Assembly: GCF_902150035.1 (NCBI RefSeq)
Contig: NZ_LR597505.1
Location: 1 to 64,000 of the forward strand
Reading direction: 5' to 3'
From: Enorma burkinafasonensis
Lineage (GTDB): Bacteria > Actinomycetota > Coriobacteriia > Coriobacteriales > Coriobacteriaceae
Length of the DNA: 64,000 nt
Below, piece after piece: positions 51,535-59,533 of the stretch. The notes under the pieces were generated by a model that saw nothing but the letters and a program-made list of their open reading frames with translations, made no database searches and was not told the origin of the DNA. A program made the translations under genes and the position numbers. Each line of letters opens with the position of its first letter. Positions within the stretch are counted from its first letter, which is position 1.

Positions 51535-54500
51535 CTACCCTTCACGACCTTCCGCGAGCCGCCCCGGCCGCGGGACGATCGGACGGTTTACCTGTGCAAG
51601 CATATCACGAGCGGACGCGGTGAGCGCCCAGCTGCGGAACGACGTGAACGCCGAGCGCGTGCGCAGGCCCTCGAGGTACCTGATCGAGCGCGTGAGCGCC
51701 ATGTGCCCCGGCTGCTCGGCCATGCTGATGCGCCGGGTGCCCGAGCGGTCGCGCACCTCGGCGAAGCCGAGCTCCTCGAAGATCGCGATGCCGCTCGAGA
51801 CCGACCGCTCGTCCACCGGCGTGCGCGCGTCGATGGCGAGGCACATGTTCGCGATGTCCACATCGCTCGCCGGGAAGCTCTGCTCGCCGGTCTTGCCGCG
51901 GTGCGCGCGCCACATGGTCTGCAGCGCCCGGTAGAGCGTCACGAGCTCCTCGCGCTCGGGGGCGGCCGCATCGAGCATGCGCTCGTTGATGCGCGCGTCG
52001 CGCGTGGAGTAGAGCAGGTGTATGCACGCGGGCTCGCCGTCGCGGCCGGCGCGGCCGCTCATCTGGTTGAACTCGGTCGCCGAGAACGGCATGTGGTAGA
52101 GGACCACGTGCCTGATGTCGGGCAGGTTCACGCCCTCGCCGAACGCTGAGGTCGACACGATGCAGGTGAGCGCGCTCGCGCGGAAGGCCTCCTCGACGCG
52201 GGAGCGCTCCTCGCGCGAGAGCCCGGCGTGGTAGAAGGCGATGCGCCCGGCGAGCTCGGGCACGCGCTTGCGCAGGGTCCTGACGAGCGCCACCGACTGG
52301 TCGCGCGAGTTCACGTACACGACGCACTTCTCGCAGGTCGCCACGATCGACACGAGGCGCATCTCGCGCGCCGCGGAATCGCGGTCGTCCTCGAGCTCGA
52401 GGTTCTCGCGCACCGTGCCGTCGACGACCGTCCGCTCGATGCCGAGCAGCCGGCCGATCTCGTCGGCGCAGGCCGCGTCGGCCGTCGCCGTGACGGCGAG
52501 GACGGTCGGGTTCCTGAGGGCGCGGATCACCTCGGGCAGGTCGAGGTAGGCGGAGCGCTCGCCGGCGCGGGCGCGTGCGGCGTGGTGCGCCTCGTCGATG
52601 ACGAGGAAGCCCGTGCGCCCCGCGCCCACGAAGCGGACGCGGTGGATCGAGAGGAACTCCGGCGTGGTGAGCACGATGTCGAGCTTGCCGGCGGCATAGG
52701 CCGAGAAGGCCCGCTCGCGGGCGGCGTCGACCGTCTCGCCAGTGAGCACGGCCGCCCGGATCCCCAGGCGCGCGCACGACGAGACGAGGTGGAACGCCTG
52801 GTCCGCCACGAGCGCGCGCAGCGGGTAGACGAGGATGCTCCCCCGATGGCGCGCGATGGCCTCGCGCGCGGCGTGCACCTGGAAGATAAGCGACTTGCCG
52901 CGCCCGGTCCCCATGACCGCGAGCGTGCTCTCGCCCGCCGCGAGCGCGTCGAGCGCCTCGCGCTGGGCGGGATGCGGGGAGGCCTGGCCTATGAACTCAT
53001 GGAGCAGGGTGCGGGTGAGCTCGTCGTAGGAGAGCGTCTCGAGGAGCGCGCGACGGCGTGCCGCGGCATCGGGGCCGTCTGCAGCCGACGGCGGGAGCGG
53101 GGCGTCCTCGAGCACGGGGTCGCCGCCGTCGGCGCCAAGCGGGGCGCCGTCGGATTCGGCGAAGGCGTCGCGGTCGGACGCCGCCCCGTCGTCCCCGGGG
53201 TCCGTCGGGGCGCCGTCGCCGGCGGTACGGCAGAGGATGTCCCTCACCATGAGCTTGGGCTTGACGCGGCCCTGCCAGTGCTCGGCGACCGCCTCGAACA
53301 CGAGGTCGACCACCGAGTCGCACGCGCAGAGCGCATCGACGTCGGGGGCGCGGAACATGATGGCCGCCACGCTCGCCACCCCGTCCGTCGCCGTGAAGCG
53401 CATGTGGTCGCCGGTCTTGCCCACGCAGAACCGGTCGGTCATCGAAACGCCCGTCGCCGCGAGCAGGGGCACCTTGTTCCCCTGGCCGAAGGGCTCGAGC
53501 AGCGAGATCTTCTCGATGGTCTCGACATCGAGCTCGGAGAGCCTCACCGTCGCGGCGACCTCGCCGGTGTCCTCGAACGCCTCCTCGGGAAGCTCCGAGA
53601 GCACCGCGTCGAGCCGCGAGCGCAGCTCGTCGAGGCGGTCGGCGGGCAACGTGACGCCCACGGCGTCCGCGTGCCCGCCGAAGCGCGTGAGCAGATCCGA
53701 GCAGCGCTCGACGGCATCGAACAGGTTGACGGCGCCCACCGAGCGCCCCGAGCCGCGCGCGACACCGTCCTCGATCGAGAAGAGGAGCGCCGGCACGTGG
53801 TAGCGGTTGACGAGCCTGCTCGCGACGATGCCCTTCACGCCCTCGTGCCAGCCCTCGCCGCCCACCACGATCACGCGGCCGCCGGTATAGGTCTCCTCCA
53901 CGCGGCGGGCGGCGTCCTCGGTGAGAGCCGCCTCGATGTCGCGCCGCTCCTGGTTGATGGCCTCGAGCTCGGAGGCGAGCCGTCCCGCCTCGATGGGGTC
54001 GCGCTCGAGCAGGAGGTCGAGCGCCAGGGTGGGGTCGGCCATGCGGCCCGCGGCGTTGAGGCGCGGGATGAGCGAGAACGAGAGCGCATCGGCCGTGATG
54101 GTCGCGAGGTCGGTGCGGGTGAGCGCCGCGAGCGCGATGAAGCCGGGCCGCTCGGTCGCGCGCATCTGCGCGATGCCCTCGGCCACGAGCGCCCGGTTCT
54201 CGGGCGTGAGCAGCATCATGTCGGACACGGTGCCGAGCGCCGCCACCTCGAGGTAGCGCCGCCACAGGTCCGGAGCGCCCAGCGCGGCGCCGAGCGCCTG
54301 CACGAGCTTGAGCGCCACGCCCGCGCCCGCGAGCTCGTGCGAGGGGCCGTCGGCGACGAGCTTGGGGTCGGTCAAGGGAATGCCCTCGGGGACCATGTCC
54401 GCCGGCTCGTGATGGTCGGTCACCACCAGGTCGACCCCGCGCTCGCGCAGATGCGCCACCTCGTCGCGGGCCGCGATGCCGTTGTCCACGGTCACCACGA

Positions 54501-54930
54501 GCGACGGGTCGCACTCCGCCGTCACGCGGTCGAGCGCCGCCGCGGAGAGGCCGTAGCCCTCATCGAAACGGTGCGGGATGATGGGATGGACCGAGGCCCC
54601 GAGCTCCCGGAGCGCCTCGGTGAGCAGGCAGGTCGAGGTGATGCCGTCCACGTCGAAATCGCCGAACACCGCAATGCGCTCGCCGTCGCGCACGGCCCGC
54701 GCCACGCGCTCGACCACCTGGGGCATGCCCGGGATGGCGAGCGGGTCCGCCCAGTCGCGCTCGAGCGAGGGGGTGAGGAAGGCGCGCCCCTCCTCCACCG
54801 AGGAGATGCCGTGCGCGACCATGATGCGCGCCACAAGCGAGGGCACGCCGAGCCCCACGGCGAGGTCGTCGGCGAGACGGGGGTTCTCGGGCGCCACAGC
54901 CCAACGGTGACTCGTCCTAAGCGATGCCAT
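51535..54930 (-). CDS. RecJ-RecQ fusion: single-strand exonuclease plus helicase
   Basis: An 1131-residue protein made of two recombination enzymes. Residues 1 to about 560 are RecJ: VFGDFDVDGITS (about 90), TVDNG, VVTDHHEP (about 172), PRLNAAGRM and GGHADAVG. After an acidic Asp/Gly/Ala linker (about 565-610) comes a RecQ-like superfamily 2 helicase: HPAQREALDALA, Walker A MGTGRGKSL (about 673), IDEAHH (about 778), VTATAD and QMSGRAGRDGE. RecJ normally digests ssDNA 5' to 3' after RecQ unwinds it in RecF repair, so the fusion joins two steps in one chain. The frame is continuous. A Cys-rich RecQ zinc domain is not obvious. Confidence 0.9.
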   Translation of the reverse strand: MASLRTSHRWAVAPENPRLADDLAVGLGVPSLVARIMVAHGISSVEEGRAFLTPSLERDWADPLAIPGMPQVVERVARAVRDGERIAVFGDFDVDGITSTCLLTEALRELGASVHPIIPHRFDEGYGLSAAALDRVTAECDPSLVVTVDNGIAARDEVAHLRERGVDLVVTDHHEPADMVPEGIPLTDPKLVADGPSHELAGAGVALKLVQALGAALGAPDLWRRYLEVAALGTVSDMMLLTPENRALVAEGIAQMRATERPGFIALAALTRTDLATITADALSFSLIPRLNAAGRMADPTLALDLLLERDPIEAGRLASELEAINQERRDIEAALTEDAARRVEETYTGGRVIVVGGEGWHEGVKGIVASRLVNRYHVPALLFSIEDGVARGSGRSVGAVNLFDAVERCSDLLTRFGGHADAVGVTLPADRLDELRSRLDAVLSELPEEAFEDTGEVAATVRLSELDVETIEKISLLEPFGQGNKVPLLAATGVSMTDRFCVGKTGDHMRFTATDGVASVAAIMFRAPDVDALCACDSVVDLVFEAVAEHWQGRVKPKLMVRDILCRTAGDGAPTDPGDDGAASDRDAFAESDGAPLGADGGDPVLEDAPLPPSAADGPDAAARRRALLETLSYDELTRTLLHEFIGQASPHPAQREALDALAAGESTLAVMGTGRGKSLIFQVHAAREAIARHRGSILVYPLRALVADQAFHLVSSCARLGIRAAVLTGETVDAARERAFSAYAAGKLDIVLTTPEFLSIHRVRFVGAGRTGFLVIDEAHHAARARAGERSAYLDLPEVIRALRNPTVLAVTATADAACADEIGRLLGIERTVVDGTVRENLELEDDRDSAAREMRLVSIVATCEKCVVYVNSRDQSVALVRTLRKRVPELAGRIAFYHAGLSREERSRVEEAFRASALTCIVSTSAFGEGVNLPDIRHVVLYHMPFSATEFNQMSGRAGRDGEPACIHLLYSTRDARINERMLDAAAPEREELVTLYRALQTMWRAHRGKTGEQSFPASDVDIANMCLAIDARTPVDERSVSSGIAIFEELGFAEVRDRSGTRRISMAEQPGHMALTRSIRYLEGLRTRSAFTSFRSWALTASARDMLAQVNRPIVPRPGRLAEGREG

Positions 54931-55162
54931 GGCGCATCACCTCGACGGGCGTAAGGCTTACGGGTACGGGAGATAGGGGTGCACGGGCACGGTCGCGAAC
55001 ACGGCGACCGCACGCACCGGGGATGCGTTTCATGGCGACGTCCTTGTGAGATGCGCCCGCTGCGGCGGGCTAGGCTGTTGTCCGCTATCCAGTATACGCG
55101 GCGCGCGGACAAAGAAGGCGGACGCATCGGCCGACGGTCATACGGCCCGGTCGCGCATGTCC

Positions 55163-56530
55163 CTAGGAGCGCGCCTGAAGATAGCGAACCCCGTACGGGG
55201 GGAGCTCGAGCGCACCCGTGAGCTCCACCGGCGCGCCCCCGTCGAAAAGATCGGCAAAGACGCCCACAAGCTCGGCCGCCTCGATACGCGCCGGCTCCCG
55301 CGAGGCGTTCACCGCGATGAGCACCCGCACGCCGTCCAGAGCGCGCTCGAAGAGCAGCTGCTCGCTCGCGATGACCACGTTGCGGTAGCCGCCATACGCA
55401 AGCGCGGCGGCCGCCGGCGCAAGGGCGCCCGTCTGGGGATCGCGCGCGGTGCGCGCCGCGATGAGGCGCTCGATGAAGGCGGTGAGGTCGGTGCGTTCCG
55501 GCATGTCGAGCGCCGGCCTGAGCGACCAGTCACTGCCCGCGCCCTTGACGCCTTCCATGCCCCACTCGCTGCCGTAATACAGGCAAGGGATCCCCGGCAT
55601 GCCGAAGAGCGCGCCGTATGCGCAGGGTATGTGCCCGGGGTCCGCGAGGATGCTCGCGAGGCGGGTCACGTCGTGGTTGTCGGCGAACGAGAGCAGGTGC
55701 AGCCCCCGGTAGATGCACCAGGGGTCGCTCCCGAACTGCCGATGCAGCGAATGGGCGATCTCGAACATGTTATGGGAGTTGAAGCTCGAGTACAGGCCCT
55801 TATAGCACTCGTAGTTCGTGCACGAGTGCAGCATGCCGTCGCGCACGAGCTGGCTGTAGTCGCCGTGGAGCGTCTCGCCGATGAGCGCGAACTCCCGGCC
55901 GGGGCCGCCTTGGGCGCCGAACTCGTCGGCAAGGCCGCGCAGGCGCCCCATGAAGCCTCGGTCGAGCGAATAGGCCACGTCGAGCCTGAGGCCGTCGATA
56001 TCGAAGGCCTCACGCCAGAAGCGCACACAATCCAGCAGGTAACCGGCCACCTCGGGGTTGGCGAGGTTGAGCTTCACGAGCTCGAAGTGCCCCTCCCAGC
56101 CCTCGTACCAGAACCCGTCGCCATACGGGGAGTCGCCATCGAAGTTCGTGATGAACCACTCGCGGTAGCGCGCGTCCCACCCGTGGGCCTTAAGGTCCTG
56201 GAACGCCCAGAAGCCGCGGCCCACATGGTTGAAGACCGCATCGAGGACCACGCGGATCCCCCGGTCATGCAGGGCGCGCACCACATACGCCAGATCCTCG
56301 TTCGTGCCGAGGCGGCAATCGACGCGCCGCAGGTCGCAGGTGTCGTAACCGTGCGTCCCCGACTCGAAGACGGGGTTGAGCAGCACCGCGCCGATCCCCA
56401 GCTCATGCAGATAGTCCGCCCAGTCGGCGATATGGCGCACGCGCGGCACGCAAACGCCGTCGTTTACCTGCGGTGCCCCGCACATACCGAGCGGGAAGAT
56501 CTGGTAGAAAACGCTCTCATATGCCCACAT
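55163..56530 (-). CDS. GH13 alpha-amylase-family glycosidase
   Basis: A 455-residue cytoplasmic enzyme (no signal peptide) that acts on alpha-glucans. The GH13 motifs are present: DAVFNHVG (region I), GLRLDVAY with the nucleophile Asp (II), LIGETLHGD with the acid/base Glu (III) and FADNHDV (IV). MWAYESVFYQIFPLGMCG at the start resembles neopullulanase/maltodextrinase-like enzymes acting on short oligosaccharides. Start at 56530 follows GAGGGGG. It stands between the recJ-recQ promoter and the repeat array D. Confidence 0.92.
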   Translation of the reverse strand: MWAYESVFYQIFPLGMCGAPQVNDGVCVPRVRHIADWADYLHELGIGAVLLNPVFESGTHGYDTCDLRRVDCRLGTNEDLAYVVRALHDRGIRVVLDAVFNHVGRGFWAFQDLKAHGWDARYREWFITNFDGDSPYGDGFWYEGWEGHFELVKLNLANPEVAGYLLDCVRFWREAFDIDGLRLDVAYSLDRGFMGRLRGLADEFGAQGGPGREFALIGETLHGDYSQLVRDGMLHSCTNYECYKGLYSSFNSHNMFEIAHSLHRQFGSDPWCIYRGLHLLSFADNHDVTRLASILADPGHIPCAYGALFGMPGIPCLYYGSEWGMEGVKGAGSDWSLRPALDMPERTDLTAFIERLIAARTARDPQTGALAPAAAALAYGGYRNVVIASEQLLFERALDGVRVLIAVNASREPARIEAAELVGVFADLFDGGAPVELTGALELPPYGVRYLQARS

Positions 56531-56794
56531 GGCGCCCCCTCGCGACCGCATCCAAGACGCTCCGCCTCCCCCGCCGGGCTCCGCACCCGCGGCTCCCCGG
56601 ATCGGACGGTTCGTGCGCCCTATTTTGACGCTTCATCAACAAGGTCTCAAGCGCCCGCATCGACCGCGCCCCGACGGCACAATCGGAGCCGTGATCCATG
56701 TATGCCGTTCCCCCTACGGACGCTCAAGAGACCGCAACGGTCCTGCGCCCCCAAATCCACCGTCGTATCATGCGGATTATGCCTACCGCATTAC
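56531..56794. other. Non-coding GC-rich stretch upstream of the amylase gene
   Basis: No convincing gene here. The open frames on the plus strand are antisense continuations rich in Pro and Arg. The region should hold the amylase promoter. It passes from GC-rich to strongly AT-rich at about 56790, where array D starts. Confidence 0.4.
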
Positions 56795-57079
56795 TATCGT
56801 AAGATTTCTTCATTCTCAAAAAAAGATTCGCACTGTTTCTGCATTCTGAATTTCACTATCGTAATGTTTATGCATTCATGAAATTCTATCGTACGATTAA
56901 TGCATTCTGAGATTGACTATCGTACATTTTCTGCATTTCTACCAATCCTATCGTAAGATAAATTCAGAAGTTTATTAGATTTTACATATTAATTACGATG
57001 ATACTGATGGAATGCAGAATTCGTACGATACCAGTGGTTCATCTGCATGATTCGTACGACGATGCGCGTTCTTACGACA
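56795..57079. repeat. AT-rich phased array D (31-bp period)
   Basis: TATCGTA (or a near match) begins at 56795, 56826 (attcgca), 56857, 56887, 56918 and 56949: steps of 30-31 bp, three helix turns. Each is followed 5-8 bp later by TGCATTC or a close variant. Then the reverse complement appears: TACGATG at 56994, TACGATA at 57024, TACGACG at 57055 and TACGACA at 57073, with TGCAG before two of them. So a six-fold direct block faces a three- or four-fold inverted block. GC content is far below the surroundings. No gene overlaps it. Same architecture as arrays A-C, different motif. Confidence 0.8.
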
Positions 57080-57195
57080 CCAACCCCGGGATGCATCATC
57101 CACCTGGCCGCCAGCACCTCTCCCCATGCCATCGATAGACCGCCCCAGAAGGTAAACCGACATATCGCACCGCTTCGCCCGGGCGCGAGACGAAC

Positions 57196-57223
57196 AAGGG
57201 CCGCGAGCGAACTCGCGGCCCTT
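57196..57223 (-). terminator. Terminator after rubredoxin
   Basis: A 12-bp perfect stem (AAGGGCCGCGAG/CTCGCGGCCCTT) with CGAA loop, followed on the minus strand by GTTCGTC. It lies 37 bp after the rubredoxin stop. Confidence 0.8.
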
Positions 57224-57259
57224 CGCTAGACAGCCGATCCTTCGTGGATGCGGAGCGAT

Positions 57260-57400
57260 CTACTCCTCGACCAGCTCGAACTGATCGGGACCGACGCCGC
57301 AGACGGGGCACACGAAGTCCTCGGGCAGCTCGGGCGTATCGACCTCGACCTCGTAGCCGCAGACGACGCACACGAACTTGTAGGTCTTCTCGTCAGCCAT
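57260..57400 (-). CDS. Rubredoxin
   Basis: A 46-residue protein. [11 protein letters not shown] and [14 protein letters not shown] contain the two CxxCG knuckles that bind one iron. A start at 57400 follows AAAGGA. Rubredoxins carry electrons, often to oxygen- or peroxide-reducing enzymes in anaerobes. It lies 144 bp after the flavin reductase gene on the same strand. In Hrb-type proteins these two domains are fused, which suggests a partnership. It is slightly shorter than the usual 52-54 residues. Confidence 0.93.
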   Translation of the reverse strand: MADEKTYKFVCVVCGYEVEVDTPELPEDFVCPVCGVGPDQFELVEE

Positions 57401-57544
57401 GGGGACCATCCTTTCATAGGCGATGAACTTACCGGTAGTATATCCACCCCGACCGTTCTCAAACCTATCGAGCGCCGATCAGGGAATCTTAAACATTTAG
57501 GACACATTCTCGATAAGATATGCGCGGAGCAGCTCCGAGACGGC

Positions 57545-58051
57545 CTACGATGCCTGGTACGAGGATGCCTTGGGCGGTGTCTTCCCCTTGAGCACGGCAT
57601 GGTAGTAGCCGTACGTGAGGGGCTCCTCGTCCGAGAGCACCTGCGCGTCGGCGACCTCGCCGATGAAGAGGTAGTGCGTGCCCACATCGACGGTATCGAT
57701 GAGACGGCAGGCGAGCAGGGCGCAGACGTGCTCGGGCGAGTAGGGGCTGCCCACCGTCGACGTCTCGCAGCCGTACTTCTCGAACTTGTCGTAGGTGTCG
57801 CTCGAACGGAAGCCGAAGTTGCCGATATAGGGCATGTCGGCCGTCTTGTCGATGACCGTGACCGTGAAGGCGCCCGCCGCGGCGATCACACCCGCGGTGA
57901 CGTTCTCCTTGTTCACCGCCACCGAGACGCGCGGCGGCTCCGCCGTGACCTGGACGGCCGTGTTCACCACGCAGCCGGCGCGCCTGCCGTCGGCCTCGGC
58001 CGAGACGACGTACAGGCCGTAGCTCATCTTGAAGAATGCTGTGAGGTCCAT
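57545..58051 (-). CDS. Flavin reductase-like (FMN-binding split-barrel) protein
   Basis: A 168-residue protein of the flavoredoxin/flavin reductase family. MSYGLYVVSAE, AGCVVNTAVQVTAEPPRVSVAVNKEN and GNFGFRSSDTYDKFE are typical FMN-binding features. TYGYYHAVLKGKTPPKA ends it, as in Hrb flavin domains. Start at 58051 follows GAAGGAG. With rubredoxin next door it may form a small electron chain to NAD(P)H. Confidence 0.9.
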   Translation of the reverse strand: MDLTAFFKMSYGLYVVSAEADGRRAGCVVNTAVQVTAEPPRVSVAVNKENVTAGVIAAAGAFTVTVIDKTADMPYIGNFGFRSSDTYDKFEKYGCETSTVGSPYSPEHVCALLACRLIDTVDVGTHYLFIGEVADAQVLSDEEPLTYGYYHAVLKGKTPPKASSYQAS

Positions 58052-58165
58052 GGGGCTCCTTCCCATCGGGTGGGACCGGGTAGTTGCCCGTATGGTACCC
58101 ATTGCGGCCCCCTACGCGCAGGGGGATTCTGCGAACGCGACGCGCCGAGCCGCGGAACATGCCGG

Positions 58166-58636
58166 CTAGCGGTTGCGCTCCTTGAGGGCGCGCTCGATCT
58201 CGCGCTGCATGTCGCGCTTGGCCATGTCCTCGCGCTTGTCGTAGAGCTTCTTGCCGCGGCCGAGGCCCAGCAGGAGCTTCACCCGGCCGTTCGCGTCGAA
58301 GTAGAGCTCAAGCGGCACGAGCGCGTAGCCGCGCGTGCGCAGCTTGGCGTCGAGATGGTCGATCTCCTTGCGGTGCAGCAATAGCTTGCGGCGCCGGTCG
58401 GGATCGCGGTTGAAGATGGTGCCGTGGCTGTAGGGATGGATGTGCACCCCCACGAGCCAGCACTCGCCGCCGCGGATGAGGGCGAAGGTGTCGGTGATCT
58501 GGCAGGCGCGCTCGCGCAGGCTCTTCACCTCGGTGCCGGTGAGCGACACGCCGCACTCGTAGGTCTCCTCGATGAAGTACTCGTGCCGGGCGGAGCGGTT
58601 CTTGGCGATGGTCTTGCGCTCCCTACGCGTGGGCAT
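58166..58636 (-). CDS. smpB: SsrA-binding protein SmpB
   Basis: Partner of tmRNA in rescue of stalled ribosomes. The 156-residue protein has KTIAKNRSARHEYFIEETYE, GVSLTGTEVKSLRE, PYSHG and the basic tail KLYDKREDMAKRDMQREI. The ATG at 58636 overlaps the end of the TPR gene by 14 bp. The tmRNA gene itself is not in the window. Length is normal. Confidence 0.97.
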   Translation of the reverse strand: MPTRRERKTIAKNRSARHEYFIEETYECGVSLTGTEVKSLRERACQITDTFALIRGGECWLVGVHIHPYSHGTIFNRDPDRRRKLLLHRKEIDHLDAKLRTRGYALVPLELYFDANGRVKLLLGLGRGKKLYDKREDMAKRDMQREIERALKERNR

Positions 58637-59510
58637 CGGCGCTCGCCTCCTCGGGGTCGTCGCCGCGCTCGGCGGCGAGCTCGGCATCGGATTCGCGGAC
58701 GAGCTGGATGAGCGCCCGCACGGCGTCCTCCCCCACCAGGTCGCGAGCGCGGAGCGTCAGGCGCGCCGCCTCGTCGCGGTCGCCCGCCTGCGAGGCATCG
58801 GTCGCGCACATGATGAGGCAGATGGCGATCTCGGCATTGGGGTCGGTCGGGACGCCCTGGGCGGCGAGAGCCGAGGTCGCCTCGTCGTCGGAGAGCTCGG
58901 CGGCGTCGGGCGCCTCGTCCATGAGGCGGGCGAGCAGCCGGCGCGTATGGCCGTCCGTGGGCGCGAAGCGGGCGGCACGGCGCGCGCATCCGGCAGCCGC
59001 GGCGCCCTCTCCCTCGTCGAGGAAGAACTCACCGAGCGCGGCGTAGGCGCGGCCGACATGCGCGGCGTCCGCGGCGCGCTCGAGCACCGAGAACGACAGC
59101 GACGCCCACTCCTGCCGGTCGCCGAGCATATGGAAGAGCTCCGCCAGGTCGAGCCTGTACGCGCAGTTCATGGGGTCCCAGCGCACCGCCTGCATGAGGG
59201 CGTCGCGCGCGAGCGCGTGCTCCTGCTGGCTGATGTAGGCGAAGGCCAGATCGGCGTACACGCGGTCGAAGGGTGCCCCCACCTGCACGAGCGTGCGCGG
59301 GTCGCCCTCGACGCGCCGGTACGCGAGGCGCTCGAAGGCGTCGGCGAAGCAGAAGTACTGCACCTCATCGCTCGCCGGGCACGCGGTGGCGGCATAGTCC
59401 TCGACGGCGTCGCGCAGCTCCAGCAGGGCGGGAAGGGCGGCCTCGGTGTCCCCTTGCCCCAGGAAGTTCTCTATGCGGTTGAGGTCGTTCTCGTCGAACG
59501 GCAGGTCCAT
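58623..59510 (-). CDS. TPR-repeat protein, function unknown
   Basis: A 295-residue soluble protein with helix-turn-helix repeats like TPR: FAYISQQEHALARDALMQAVRWDP, LAELFHMLGDR, GRAYAALGEFFLDEGEGAA, each with small residues at TPR spots. The C-terminal tail (about 215-295) is acidic and Ala-rich. I do not recognise a specific family. ATG at 59510 follows AGGAGGG. It lies between rnr and smpB, all one direction, so it may be tied to RNA quality control, but that is only a neighbourhood guess. Confidence 0.75.
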   Translation of the reverse strand: MDLPFDENDLNRIENFLGQGDTEAALPALLELRDAVEDYAATACPASDEVQYFCFADAFERLAYRRVEGDPRTLVQVGAPFDRVYADLAFAYISQQEHALARDALMQAVRWDPMNCAYRLDLAELFHMLGDRQEWASLSFSVLERAADAAHVGRAYAALGEFFLDEGEGAAAAGCARRAARFAPTDGHTRRLLARLMDEAPDAAELSDDEATSALAAQGVPTDPNAEIAICLIMCATDASQAGDRDEAARLTLRARDLVGEDAVRALIQLVRESDAELAAERGDDPEEASADAHA

Positions 59511-59533
59511 GGCCCCTCCTATCGTCAAGGCTA

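Noticed and set aside
56795-57079. CRISPR array
   Set aside because: Units are imperfect, about 21 bp with only about 10 bp between them, and switch orientation midway; no cas genes are near.
57100-57190. Short plus-strand open frame before rubredoxin
   Set aside because: No ribosome binding site and no recognisable protein; it overlaps the terminator region.
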